Below, piece by piece: positions 32,011 to 43,350 of a stretch of DNA of 64,000 bases. Numbering within the stretch: the stretch's first letter is position 1; every line of letters starts with the position of its first letter. The position numbers and the translations under genes are program-made. Under the pieces are notes generated by a model. It had not been told where the DNA came from. It worked only from the letters and a program-made list of their open reading frames with translations, and ran no database searches. The stretch spans positions 33,680,685 to 33,744,684 of the forward strand of contig CP092868.1 in NCBI GenBank assembly GCA_030710605.1. The letters are read 5' to 3'. The DNA comes from Cordylochernes scorpioides. Taxonomy: Eukaryota; Arthropoda; Arachnida; Pseudoscorpiones; Chernetidae.

Positions 32011-32339
32011 TTTTGAAGATCTTTGAAGTTACATTTCCAATTAAGGAGAAAAACATTTAAGAGAAATATAAAAGGTTTGCTGAAAAAGGGACCATAACGA
32101 ATGTAGCTCATGGCAGACAATCTTTGTCGTGAATGATCTCCCTAAGTACGAAGAAGAGGATGGCCTCAATCTCCTAACAAGTCTTTGTTTCCATGATATA
32201 TCATCTTGTGTTTGTTACTAGGTCAGAACGGGTGCTACCAACTTTGGCTGATTACTTTACTCCGTTTATCAGCCCTGTTCTAGATATGCTTGTCAATAGT
32301 CAAATACAAATAAATAAATAATTATATTTATATGTAATC

Positions 32340-32570
32340 CTTCTGTCCTAAAAGAGCTTATGACAATAGTTTTCTTGAAAACCATTTCTCTCTCTCTAAG
32401 ATTCCACCATCATTGTAGCATATATAATCAGAATCGTCCAATACAGTATTAGAGCTCTAAGAAGCGGTCTGGTAGATTAAATTGGTGAAACCGCTGGGAG
32501 AGTTCACCACTGATGAACTAAACCCCTCCCAATATTTTTTCCTCGCAGTAAAGACAGTATAAGTTTGTTC
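32340..32570 (+). repeat. Interspersed repeat family R2, interrupted by MITE-B
   Basis: Runs from AAAAGAGCTTATGACAATAG through AGAGCTCTAAGAAGCGGTCT to CAGTAAAGACAGTATAAGTT, where MITE-B begins at 32575; family text resumes after 32735 (CGTGCTTTAATG). MITE-B therefore inserted into an existing R2 copy. Confidence 0.7.
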
Positions 32571-32574
32571 TATA

Positions 32575-32733
32575 CAGTAAAACCTCTATGTAAATGACAC
32601 CTAGTTGCATAGCAAAAGTGTCCTTTATGGAGAGGTGATCTCTTACCGGAGAGTTGTTAAATAGTAAAAATGGTAATTTTGACAATGAAAACTGTCCTTT
32701 GTAGAGAGGTGTCCTCTCATGAAGGTTTTTCTG
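32575..32733 (+). mobile_element. MITE-B inserted in an R2 repeat
   Basis: Starts CAGTAAAACCTCTATGTAAA, ends CTCATGAAGGTTTTTCTG, with TA flanks. GTGTCC and GGACA words are mirrored. Missing from B together with its surroundings. Confidence 0.78.
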
Positions 32734-32920
32734 TATAAATTCGGGAAACAATCGTGCTTTAATGCTTCCATTTATTATACAAAGAAATGTGTATCACATG
32801 TTTATACAATATATGATGATGATGAGTCATAAGACACTTCCCACTACAAACGATTTATTTTGTCTCTATATCCCTCTAGGAGAACTTCGACTCAGTTCCC
32901 ACACAACAGATATTTCTATA

Positions 32921-33170
32921 GATGGAAATTTTGCCGGGAGGATATTGAATTAAAGAGACAAAGGTCGCCTCTCCCGTCAAAATAGACGTCAAAACTAGAC
33001 GCCATCTATTGATCGAAACCATGGTCTCTAGGTGGACGCTTTTCAGTTTGCCAAAGCTGGTGTTGTGGCTTTGTCACCGACCCGAGGCCACTAGTTTGCG
33101 GCGACGGTCAATAGATGGCGTCTAGTTTTGACGTCTATTTTGACGGGAGAGGCGACCCTTGTCTCTTTAG
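32921..33170. mobile_element. Foldback element FB-4 with 13-bp flanking direct repeats
   Basis: AGATATTTCTATA lies at 32908-32920 and again at 33171-33183, bracketing 250 bp. Inside, GAGACAAAGGTCGCCTCTCC and CGTCAAAATAGACGTCAAAA are mirrored by TTTGACGTCTATTTTGACGG and GAGGCGACCCTTGTCTC. The unpaired centre carries TTTGCCAAAGCTGGTGTTGT, also seen at 5376, 23560, 40000 and 58485. Confidence 0.78.
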
Positions 33171-33431
33171 AGATATTTCTATATTTCATCCAATACGGCC
33201 ATATTGAAAACATTGTTATTCCTCCGATCACCAAAGTTTAAGAGGAGATGATCAACTCTCTGTGGCTCTTCTGAACAGTGAGGATTTGTTTCGGGATGTA
33301 CAAGTATAATGTCAGCCAGTACATGTCCATGGTCCGTTTCTATACTTGGAGTATTGAGAAGTGAAGTGTTTTGTATCATGATTTATAGAGTAAAGAATAA
33401 CCTAATTGATATTATTCATTGAAAAATAACA

Positions 33432-33716
33432 TATAAATGTAATTTATAACACAATATAATGCGGCTTATGATTGTAAAAGGACGTTTGACAAATTTTACC
33501 GCAAATGTTTCTTTTGAACGAAAAATCGTGATTTATTTTAAGGAGAAATAACGACTATTTCTATCCTTAGGGATGAAGTATCCTTTCATATCATAATCCT
33601 TTCATACTTCATCCCTAAGGTTAGAATTAATCGTTATTTCTCTTTAAATAAATCACGAATTTTCGTTCAAAAGAAACATTTGAAGTAAAATTTGTCAAAT
33701 GTCGTTTTATAAAAAT
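33432..33716. mobile_element. Foldback/MITE-G
   Basis: Arms of about 130 bp meet near 33590 (ATCCTTTCATATCATAATCC). The left arm has GAACGAAAAATCGTGATTTA and CTATCCTTAGGGATGAAGTA; the right arm has the complements in reverse order. Not present in B. Confidence 0.75.
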
Positions 33717-34084
33717 GTAATATTTAAATCACAGATACAATTATTTTATTGACCTTGTAGAACAAGAGTAGCGTACACGTGTTCTCATATGTTTTAGTGA
33801 AAAACACAAACATCCTCGATAAAGAGAGGCGAGTTGCCCCTCGAAATATCGGAAGAATAAAAATATTTATGGATCCAAAATATGCATATTTTATAAAAAT
33901 AGATAAGAATATATACCTACTTCAACCGTTTTTATTTACTTCCCGATATTTCGGTAACACCCTGTCACCCCCTCCTCAGGGGAATTTACACCTATATCCT
34001 TTTATAAAAACAAATTCCAAACCGGCAAATGATTTTCAAAATGTTCTCATGGAATAAAACATAAAGAAGTGAAATTTCTTTTAT

Positions 34085-34850
34085 GCGACCGGTCGTCTAT
34101 TTTATTTTTGTTTTAAGGAGATAGAGGTAACTTTGTTCACTTTTGGTTATCTCGTGTGTCTTCAATAAAGGTCACTGTATATCAAATATCCTTCAGAGTT
34201 ATTGACTGAATCCCGATATACATGTTAAAAGGTACAACTTCCTTAAGTTTTGTCTATGAGTATATCTTTCAGAGTTATTGTCTGAATCCCGATATACATG
34301 CTGAAAGGTACAACTTCCTTAAGTTTTGTCTATGAGTGTATCTTTCAGAGTTATTGTCTGAATCCCGATATACATGTTAAAAGGTAAAACTTTCTTAAGT
34401 TTTGTCCATGAGTGTATCTTTCAGAGTTATTGTCTGAATCCCGATATATATGTTAAAAGGTACAGCGTACTTAAGTTTTGTCTATGAGTGTAAATAAAAT
34501 CGTGTCAGGTTATTCTTAATAAATAAACTGATGGACCAAACTTAGGGAAGTTTATTACAAGTTTATTTTGATGTCGCTTGTCGTCTGTTTGTTTTGAAGA
34601 AGACAGAGGAAATTTTGTTCACACTTGGTTATCTCGTGTGTCTTCAATAAAGGTCACTGTAATATATTTCGGAGTTATTGTCTGAATCCCGATATACATG
34701 GTAAAAGGTACAACTTCCTTAAGTTTTGTCCTTGAGTGTATATAGTATGTCTTCAATAAATGTCACTGTAATATCTTTCAGAGTTATTGTCTCAATCCCG
34801 ATGGTAAAAGGTACAACTTCCTTAAGTTTTGTCTATGAGTGTAATAATAA
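34085..34850 (+). mobile_element. Two adjacent MITE-E copies with 76-bp modules
   Basis: The first (34085-34495) has its centre (GGTTATCTCGTGTGTCTTCA) and four terminal modules. The second (about 34526-34850) starts CTGATGGACCAAACTTAGGG and has modules separated by a repeated TCTTCAATAAATGTCACTGT block. B keeps only the last part (48890-49050). Confidence 0.75.
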
Positions 34851-34889
34851 AAAGAGGGTTAATTGTAAATATAAATGGTAAAATAATAT

Positions 34890-35400
34890 AAAATATTAAG
34901 TGGCGATTGTGGTATTCAAAGTAAACCATCACAATGTATAGCTTGAACTAAAGAAGCTAAACAATCCAATATAGACAAAATGGTATAGTAACTAAATAAT
35001 GGGACAGTCAATCAATTCCCAACACACAAATCCAAAGAACCCGCAATCAATTAACTCAAATCCCTGATAATTAATGAATGATCCAATCGTTGCGCTTAGT
35101 GACATCGCATTACTCCGTTAATTGGGTCTTTTGATTTTTGTTTTACACAATTACTGGTTACATTAATTAGCATTTAAACTAGTTCAAATAGTTAGTAGAA
35201 TAGCTCTTTCTATTGCTCCCTTGTTGCTAGGATAGAAAATAAATGACTGTTTTCTTTCGCCATGAAGTGATTGAGACATAAAAAAAAATTGCCGAAGTCA
35301 GGAAGAGTCTTACAAGATGGTTAAAAAAATTTGCTGAGTCATCATCGAATCAGCAGTCTTCTTTCTTTTAAATTTTCCCTGGAGGCTTAATGCTCTTATT
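34890..35400. other. No gene recognised
   Basis: AT-rich single-copy sequence within the window. No frame, RNA or element boundary that I can support. Confidence 0.55.
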
Positions 35401-35404
35401 TTTA

Positions 35405-35690
35405 TAGTGTTGTTGTTGCTTCAAGTCGTTTAAAGACAGATGTAAACATCATGGAGAAGGAAAGAGTGGTGCTGTTGGTCTGAAGACCTGGAAGTACCAT
35501 TCAGTGTGACTTTGCTTCTTTTGGTCTCCTGACATGGAGCCGCTCCAATGGAGAACAGACAATTGATACCTTAGCCCGGTGTGTAGCACAGGGTGGCCCT
35601 ACCAGGAGTTAAATTCCCGACGTCCTGTACTACCTGTTTACACCTTCCCGCTACTTTAAGGCTGTAGGATAAGATTTTGGGAGGGATTGA
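35405..35690 (-). mobile_element. LINE or SINE 3' region with CAA tail
   Basis: On the minus strand the sequence runs from CAATCCCTCCCAAAATC to GTCTTTAAACGACTTGAAGC and CAACAACAACA, the same TTTAAACGACTT end as 5935-5998. The GC-richer body (AATTTAACTCCTGGTAGGGC, ACACACCGGGCTAAGG) has no open frame. Confidence 0.5.
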
Positions 35691-35814
35691 ATCAATAGTA
35701 AAACATCCAATAGCCGAAATTTTTTCCATTTTTGACCCTATCTACTAATTGCTTAACAATAATTTACCATTATTATCCTCCCCAAGACTTGTTAACTGCC
35801 TCAAAGTGGCGTGT

Positions 35815-36060
35815 GAAGACGCTTAAAGTGTTCTCTGCGTGCTTTATCCGTGTCTGGCTATCTCCTCGTATAACTGTGTACCCCCGGTCCGATCCCTACC
35901 AACGCTACAATAAAGATAAGTACTGTTTTTTTTTAGTTTATTTAACAAATTGTGAGTTATTATTTACTTTTTTTTGGTGTTGTACTCTTCAGTGTACGAT
36001 TTTTCTGTGTTTAAGCTATTCTTACTGTAGGCCCTAATTTATTACATTTTGTTTTAAATC
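35815..36060 (+). repeat. Inverted copy of the 30150-30420 LTR/SINE-like repeat
   Basis: AAGTGTTCTCTGCGTGCTTT, CCCGGTCCGATCCCTACC and AATAAAGATAAGTACTG are followed by the same T-rich block and end near CGTAAATAGTAAC. The TATA part is missing. Confidence 0.65.
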
Positions 36061-36261
36061 GTAAATAGTAACGTTATTCCCTAGATGGGACAGTATGTCT
36101 GGAGTTCTGAACTCCTGGTACCCAAGACATGAATCTCACTATGCCCAGCTAACATCCCTATCCACATCAGATGTCCTATCAACAGACATCTAAATACTCC
36201 AATGAGATAAGCACCACCATTATTATTATTATACCATTACTATTATTTATGCCTAACTGGC

Positions 36262-36590
36262 CTTGTCTTTATTGTTTGCGGAAGAGCATTGCTCGATGCA
36301 AATATTTGAATGTAATTCTTACTGTCCTATAAGCTTATGTCCATAGTTCTCTTGAAAACCATTTCTGAGATTCCATCCTTCAGTGCTGCGTATATAAGCA
36401 GAATCGTCCAATACAGTATTAGAGCTCTGAGAAGCGGGCTGGTGGATTAAATTGGCGAAACCGCTGGGAGGGTTCACCACTGATGAGCCAAGCCCTCCCA
36501 ATATATTTTTTTCATTGCGGTAAGGGCAGTAGAAGTTTGTATTATGTATAAAAGAAACATTCGTGCTTTTAAATCCTTTCATTTTATATT
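36262..36590 (+). repeat. Interspersed repeat family R2, long copy
   Basis: Includes TTGCGGAAGAGCATTGCTCG upstream of the usual block and ends CGTGCTTTTAAATCCTTTCA. This is the longest copy in contig A; the same upstream text occurs at 1437 and 62920. Confidence 0.72.
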
Positions 36591-36692
36591 ATTATTATTA
36601 TTATATCGATGAAAAATTTGAGATTTATGTTTCAGGAAGGTTAAAATCCCCGTCGAAAGAACTTGATAAATTGCTTCAAAAAAAAAAAAAAA
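36586..36692 (+). repeat. TTA microsatellite and A homopolymer
   Basis: (TTA)n at about 36586-36603 and a run of 18 A at about 36679-36696 beside a short GAAAAACC. Confidence 0.85.
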
Positions 36693-36699
36693 AAAAGAA

Positions 36700-37440
36700 A
36701 AACCTTCACAAGATTGAGAGCTTTTCCTACGCAAAATATTTTATTATTCTTGTTTTTTTTTATGAGTTTTTTATTGTATCACGCTATAAAAATAACTAAA
36801 AAATGTGTTTAAAAAATCTATATTGTTTTGAGATCATGTTTCACTGAATATAAATCAATTTTCCACCTTCTTTAGAAAAAAAAAAAAACGCTTTTCTTCG
36901 TTCCATGTAAAAATTGGAAATGCTCCAAGCCGTATAGGAATATTTAAATATAGGTCAATACAACTTTTTTTTCTTCTTTCTAAATCACGTATAGGATTTC
37001 CTTGAAATATGAACGTTGTAATTAAAAAGGCGTAGATTTTTATAAGGAATATAGTATTATAAAAAAAGTAGTGTGATTGGTAATTTGGCCTCGTACTTTT
37101 TACTTCATAGTATTATATCATACAGATGCGGCAGTTGTTTTCACCCGCAGTTTTCTAATTAACAATAGAATATTAACATCAAACATGCTCCGAACATGAA
37201 CTCCTCAAATGGCAGGGATCTGTCTAGATTAAAGGCGGTTTTAAGCTCCTGATCCGGACGTGTCCTCGGAGAGGGCTACGTCGATTGTATATATCTCTCT
37301 TCATTCCTACCATTAGTATTACCTTATAACTCCCTTTGAGTGTAAAGATTGACGAGATGTCAATAAAGTTGTTTAATTGTCAAATAATATAGAATGTGAA
37401 AAATAGTACAAATTTGATATTGTACTGGGATAAGGTGCAT
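36700..37440. other. No gene recognised
   Basis: AT-rich sequence with homopolymer runs, and one GC-richer patch at 37200-37280 (CTAGATTAAAGGCGG, CGGACGTGTCCTCGG). No supported feature. Confidence 0.5.
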
Positions 37441-37446
37441 AAATTA

Positions 37447-37640
37447 TGAAAAAGGCATCTCCTTAACGGAGAGTTTCTGATGACTTGCGCCATCTATCGG
37501 AATAAATATCAACTATTCTCGTTGATATTTGGCAAATTCTGGAATAATTAAAAATCAACGAGAATAGTTTTTATTTATTCTGATGATGGCGCAAGCCATC
37601 ATCAACTTTCAGTTTCACGATAAGGAGATGCCTTTTACAT
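37447..37640. mobile_element. Foldback hairpin, free form of the inner part of FB-5
   Basis: GGCATCTCCTTAACGGAGAG, CTTGCGCCATCTATCGGAAT and TATCAACTATTCTCGTTGAT are mirrored by AATCAACGAGAATAG, GATGGCGCAAGCCATCATCA and CACGATAAGGAGATGCC. Arms are about 90 bp with a short AT centre. Confidence 0.82.
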
Positions 37641-37732
37641 AATAATATAGAAGTTTTATGTTACCAACTAGATGAAATGTACCGAGTTCTGAATAAAATA
37701 ATGAGACGCGCTCGCTGAAGAATAATTCCTTA

Positions 37733-37938
37733 TGTTGTGTATTTGCATACTAGGGATATTTGCAGAAATGCAAATATCCTCTTTGCATACTCATTTCTGA
37801 CTTAATGTATAAATAGCGCTACAAGTTGTTAGCAGTCAGTCAGTCAGTCAGTCCATATTGTAGAAGTTAGTGTTCTAATAAATTCTAAGAGAATGTAGTG
37901 GCCTGGTAATGAGCAACCCACACAGAAGCAACGCAACA
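37733..37938 (+). mobile_element. Solo LTR, 206 bp, with 5-bp target duplication
   Basis: Starts TGTTGTGTATTT and ends ACGCAACA, giving TG...CA ends with a TGTTG/CAACA inverted repeat. CCTTA directly precedes (37728-37732) and directly follows (37939-37943), a perfect 5-bp duplication typical of LTR retrotransposons. Inside lie a hairpin GATATTTGCAGAAATGCAAATATC, a TATA box TATAAATAGC, a run of CAGT repeats (about 37833-37852) that could hold the start site, and CTAATAAATTC as a polyA signal. No internal coding region and no second LTR, so it is a recombined solo LTR. The superfamily cannot be told from the LTR. Confidence 0.8.
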
Positions 37939-38069
37939 CCTTACATTTATAAACGTTTGTGTACAAAATTTCAAGAAGGTCACCCTTCAATAGGTACAAT
38001 ACATCGAACAGGTACAAGTAGTAAATTTTATAGATTTTTAAGCGCAATCAAACCAACCTTTATTTTTTA

Positions 38070-38160
38070 CACTCATAGATAAAATTTAAGGAAGTGGAAA
38101 GTCTTTGACTTCACATGTTGCCGTCACACATGGTAATCTCGTGTCTTCAATAAAGGTTGG
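38070..38160 (+). mobile_element. MITE-E fragment at the contig end
   Basis: ACACTCATAGATAAAATTTA through CTCGTGTCTTCAATAAAGG. The rest is replaced by GGCTGGAAATGG-type sequence that runs into the gap. Confidence 0.65.
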
Positions 38161-38210
38161 CTGGAAATGGTACTCCTAGATTTCCTGTTGAAGGAAGATT
38201 GGTCAAAAGA

Positions 38211-38310
38211 NNNNNNNNNNNNNNNNNNNNNNNNNNNNNNNNNNNNNNNNNNNNNNNNNNNNNNNNNNNNNNNNNNNNNNNNNNNNNNNNNNNNNNNNNN
38301 NNNNNNNNNN
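38211..38310. other. Assembly gap of 100 N
   Basis: Exactly 100 N, the conventional size for a scaffold join of unknown length. The copy of 21932 onward starts on the first base after it. Confidence 0.99.
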
Positions 38311-38607
38311 ATTTCCGTGAGATCCCTGTCTCACCCCCCTGGGGATTAATTTATCTCCTACTCAAAGCAGTTTAAAAGCACCTGGATTTGATGATCAGGG
38401 AACAGCTTTCATGTAGGTCGACTCCACGCTGGTTGTTCCCAGGGTAGTCCTCAGATCTTCTCTTTCCTCTTCGATCTACTCCTTACGGATATGTTTCTGG
38501 ATCCTGTTTCTTGTGTGTGTTCTTACCATTTGTCACACAAATACCATGACTGCGTCACAAATCACCAGAAATATTGTACTAGATATCGTATTTGTCGTTG
38601 TTTGGAT

Positions 38608-39412
38608 GTTCATTCAGAACAAATATATTCCCACATGGAAAATTAGGGAAGACCAACTTCGAGATGAGACAACAATTTATTTCAGGCAAGAACAAACTAT
38701 GAGTGATAAATAAAAGATAAGCAAAAGAGGGAAGTATACAGAGTATAGCAAAATATAAACATAAAAAATAATACTCTGCTAAAATAATAAATAATTTGTT
38801 ACATATCAACCAATGATTTATTTAACACTAGACGTTTCAGTGATTAGCTTTCACTTTCCTCAGTGGAATCACAGTAAGTCATTGAAACGTCAGACGTTAA
38901 ATAAATCTATAAAATGAAAGGATTCAAAAGCACGAATGTTTCTTTTATACATAATACAAACTTCTATTGCCCTTACTGCGATGAAAAAATATATTGGGAG
39001 GGCTCTTGGCTCATCAGTGGTAAACCCTCCCAGCGGTTTCGCCAATTTAATCCACCAGACTGCTTCTCAGAGCTCTAATACTGTATTGGACGATTCTGCT
39101 TATATACGCAACAACTGAAGGATGGAATCTCAGAAATGGTTTTCAAGAAAACTATGGACACAAGCTTATAGGATAGTAGAATTATATTCAAATATCATTG
39201 ATTGATGTAACAATATTGTAACAGAGTATTTATTAGTTTATTAACAGAGTATTATTTTTTATATTTATATTTTGCTATACTCTGTAAACTTCCCTCTTTT
39301 TGCTTATCTTTTGTTTATCATTCATAGTTTTGTTCTTGCCTTAAATAAATTGCTGTCTCAACCTGAAGTTTGTCTTCCCAAATTTTCCACGTGGCGATAT
39401 AATTGTTCTGAT
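38608..39412. mobile_element. Foldback FB-1, copy in B
   Basis: Same arms as 22238-23022 and the same nested R2 copy (38930-39180). A GATGTAACAATATTGTAACA duplication is added near 39206. Confidence 0.8.
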
Positions 39413-39889
39413 ATATCGTATTGGAATTGTAGTAATAACTGCCGTACAAGTTAGTATTGTTCTTTTTCATAGTTCGAATGTTGTTTTAGTGAATCCATAC
39501 TATATTCTCACTTTGTAGTAACACATACATATGTTGTATTCTTGCCTGAAAATCGGTCCTTGCCATTTCACCAGATTAAACATCTGTTTGGTAAATTTGA
39601 CCGATTTCATAACCATTTTCGTAGGATGTTATGGAATCGAAGCCACCCCTGTACTGATGAGGATCATAGCCTGAAACCATGGTATACATGTTCGCTTTTA
39701 GTTTGAATTTACCTAAACTGGTATTATGGGTCATTCTTTAGCATCACCAATAAAGTTGTTTACTTGGGTAATGCACTGTGCCATTGTTCTGATGCATAAA
39801 TAAAGGGAGACGTGCCTCATTTGGTATATAATATAATATTTTTATCCATAATAATAAATGGAAAATTTGCCGGGAGGAAATTGATCCAT

Positions 39890-40085
39890 AAAAGCACAGG
39901 GGCGCTTCTCCCGTCAAAATAAACGTCAAAAAAAAAAAAAAAGCTCGAAAACATGGTCTCTAGGTGGACGCTTCTCAGTTTGCCAATGCTGGTGTTGTGG
40001 CTTTGTCACCGACCCGAGGCTGCTAGTTGCGTTTTTTGCAGTTTTTTGACGTTTATTTTGACGGGAGAGGCACCCTGTGCTTCTA
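39890..40085. mobile_element. FB-4-like foldback, copy in B
   Basis: CTCCCGTCAAAATAAACGTC (39910) is mirrored by GACGTTTATTTTGACGGGAG (40046-40065), so both arms are present, unlike at 23500. The centre again has TTGCCAATGCTGGTGTTGTG and an A-run. Confidence 0.7.
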
Positions 40086-40119
40086 TAATAATAAACATAT
40101 TTAGAAAAAATGCATATAT

Positions 40120-40532
40120 ACAATAGAACCTCTCTATAAAGGACACCTAAAAACTTAAAATATAATTAAAAATAAGAATAAGTGTTGCTGATAGGGTGAA
40201 TATCAAGATTCCAAAGGAATTACAGTTTTAACGAACCTTTGCTTCGCAAAATTTCAAGTACACCTATCCCCCGATTTACACGGTACTTGTTTTACACGTT
40301 TTCGATTTTACACGGTTATCCAAATAAGTTTTTTTTTGTTTTGTTTTTATCGCACTATACTAAAATGTGATATTCTACTCTATACTACCTATGTTGAAAA
40401 GAATATTGGGAGGCTTTGATTCATGAGGGGGCGAACACCTATTCAGATTTGACAGTTTAATATACACCTATCCCTCGATTTACACGTTTTTCTCAGGAAC
40501 GTATCTACCGTGTAAATCGGAGGATAGGTGTA
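40120..40532. mobile_element. Truncated MITE-B plus MITE-C, copy in B
   Basis: Same fusion as 24107-24502, so it predates the separation of the two copies. One MITE-C end has changed (CACCTATCCCTCGATTTACA). Confidence 0.75.
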
Positions 40533-40943
40533 CTAATATTAAAGAAATAGTTTTGCTATGCGAAAAGAGTTTTGTTTCCTAAAAAACAGGTTGTGATGAA
40601 ACTTTAGTTAGTGAAACTGTATCTTGTTCCATTATGGAAGACGGATGAGGTAGTTAACCTACACAATAACAGGTACTGGTTGTGACATTACTGCAAGAAC
40701 AAGATATTGCAGTACCGAATACTGCATCAACTCAGTACTATAATGAAGAATATTGGAAGAATTTACTATTATAAAGGCAGAACATTGCAGGAATTCACTA
40801 TATTACAAAACCCAAAATGTTGGCGTTGAAGTTAATGCTAACTAATCAATATAAGATTGATTTTACAAATTCTATATTAAATTTAATGTATCATTATATA
40901 TTTGAGTCAAGATAGTTTTAATATACCTCTACTTTATCTAAAA

Positions 40944-41393
40944 TACACTCATAGACAAAACTAAATAAGATACGAGGTCTTTAATACACCCACCAATCGT
41001 CCTTTTTTGTTGTTGTTGCTTTTAAGGAGACAGAAGCAATTTTGTTCGTACTTGGTTATCTCGTGGGTCTTCAATAAAGGTCATTGTAATATCTTTAAGA
41101 GTTATTGTCTGAATCCCGATATACGTGCTAAAAGCTACAACTTCCTCTAGTTTTGTCTATGAGTGTATTTTTCAGAGTTATTGTATGAATCCCGGTATAC
41201 ATGCTAAAAGCTACAACTTTCTTAAGTTTTGTCTATGAGTGTACCTTTCAGAGTTATTGTATGAATCCCGGTATACATGCTAAAAGCTACAACTTTCTTA
41301 AGCTTTGTCCATGAATGTATCTTTCAGAGTTATTGTCTGAATCCCGATATACATTCTAAAAGGTACAACTTCCTCAAGTTTTGTCCATGAGTG
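40944..41393 (+). mobile_element. MITE-E with four 76-bp modules, copy in B
   Basis: As 24932-25304 but with one extra module (the GTATGAATCCCGGTATACAT variant is doubled). Confidence 0.8.
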
Positions 41394-41639
41394 TATTTCA
41401 CCATAATTTAACACATGGAACCTTGGCTTGCGACCAAAACAGAACAGTTGGCAAATCCCGGATGTCTTTTTCCGAGTATACCTGAATCATCATCTAATAT
41501 CATATTCATACTCGGTGGTTGAGCACACACACAAGCCCATACTACGACATAATATTATTTTTATTTACACACACAAAACGCGATATCCCCGGCTAGAAAT
41601 AATTGCGTCGCGATTTACATTTTTAAACAGAAACAGTTA

Positions 41640-42008
41640 TAAAAAATTATAATACAATATAATGCGGCCCGCGACTGTAAAACGACATTTAAAAAGATTA
41701 TCCAGCATGAGTTTCTTTTCAAGGAAAAATCAAAATTCATTTCAAAGAGAAACAACGACTATTTCCAACCTTAGAGATGAGGTATGAAAGGATGAATAGT
41801 GAAGAGTAATGATAAACGGTAAAATAAAAGTGTCCAGGGATGGGGAAAAATTATAATACAATATAATGCGGCTTATGATTGTAGAACGGCATTTGAAAAT
41901 TATCCCTAAGGTTAAAAATAATCGTTATTTATCCTTAAAATAAAATTCGATTTTTCGTTTTAAAAGAAACACATGCGGGATAAATGTCGTTTTACCGTTA
42001 TAATCATA
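41640..42008. mobile_element. Foldback/MITE-G, copy in B
   Basis: As 25550-25925, with TACAATATAATGCGGCCCGC at the left end. Confidence 0.6.
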
Positions 42009-42654
42009 TGTAACAATAAAAAAATAATAATAAAAGAGAAACAATAATATATATTAGGAACCTGGTCCTTTCAGGTTTGAAAGATATTCATAAATATATT
42101 TACAAACATGGTTAAATCTGTGATAATTATCTCTGGTATTAACAAATTGATATAGATCTACAACATTGTTTACTGTCTGTTGTCTAGCGCAAAAGAAATG
42201 TGGGTTTTCCAGCAGTAGGTGTCATGAGTCCTAGATGGAAGCGCGTTATAGAACAAATCAAAGAGACATAGAATATTGATGAAAGACACCCTGGAACATA
42301 GGTAGACGTGACTTGACGTAAGGGTAAACCACGATGTAAAGAGATGGTATGAAATAGATGTTAGTGTGGACAGAGAGGTCTACATTTGTTGATGGAGGAT
42401 ACCTCCCTGAGCAGTCAACATCACTTGACGTAAGAGAACGGGGCAGATGTTATGACGGCCAGATGGAACACGGGGGTCACTTGGCAGCTGGGGAGGGCTC
42501 CCCGGAACACAGGCGGGCGACGGGCAGGCGCCAGCTGACCTAGTTACTCGTCGCCGGGCCGAGCATTCACCCCCACCCCGTCATATTGATCCGCCCCGTT
42601 TCCTTTAATCCTTTCCCGAGTTTCGTCCCTCTTTTTAGGGGGATCTTTTTTGGT

Positions 42655-43350
42655 TTCTTCCCCCCGGACTGTTCCGTCAACTTCTCCCGGTGTTGTCCCG
42701 TTCTCTTCCCCCCAGACTGTCTGTCAACTTCTCCCGGTGTTGTTCCCTTCTCTTCCCCCGATTGTCCCGTCAACTTCTCCCGGTGTTGTTCCGTTCTCTT
42801 CCCCCGGACTGTCCTGTCAACTTCTCCTGGTGTTGTCCCGTTCTCTTCCCCCCGGACTGTTCTGTCAACTTCTCCCGGTGTTGTCCCGTTCTCTTCCCCC
42901 GACTGTCCCGTGAACTATTCCCGGTGTTGTTCCGTTCTCTTCCCCCGGACTGTCCCGTCAACTTCTCCCGGTGTTGTTCCGTTCTCTTCCCCCGGACTGT
43001 TCTTTCAACTTCTCCCGGTGTTGTCCCGTTCTCTTCCCCCGACTGTCCCGTGAACTATTCCCGGTGTTGTTCCGTTCTCTTCCCCCCGGACTGTTCCGTC
43101 AACTTCTCCCGGTGTTGTTCCGTTATCTTCCCCTGGACTGTTCCTTCAACTTCTCCCGGTGTTGTTCCGTTCTCTTCCCCCGACTATCCCGTCAACTTCT
43201 CCCGGTGTTGTCCCGTTCTCTTCTCCCGACTGTCCCGTCAACTTCTCCCGGTGTTGTCCCGTTCTCTTCTCCCGACTGTCCCGTCAACTATTCCCGGTGT
43301 TGTCCCGTTCTCTTCTCCGGACTGCCCCGTCAACTTCTCCCGGTGTTGTG
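42655..43350 (+). repeat. GC-rich 46-48-bp array, left arm of FB-2, copy in B
   Basis: About 15 units against about 24 in copy 1. Same consensus (CTTCTCCCGGTGTTGTCCCG). Several units carry the variant GTGAACTATTCCCGGTG. Confidence 0.92.

Larger units (their letters stand above)
21932..34890 (+). repeat. Copy 1 of the direct duplication (partner 38311-49099)
   Basis: Colinear with contig B from ATTTCCGTGAGATCCCTGTC onward. In the first 185 bp I counted 5 substitutions and a 2-bp indel. B lacks about 23690-24105 and 32410-34690 of this block, and carries other sequence at 30410-30455. Landmarks shared in order: foldback 22238, MITE-C, MITE-E, GC-rich arrays, foldback 29375, MITE-D, foldback 30749, MITE-F and R3. 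Confidence 0.93.
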
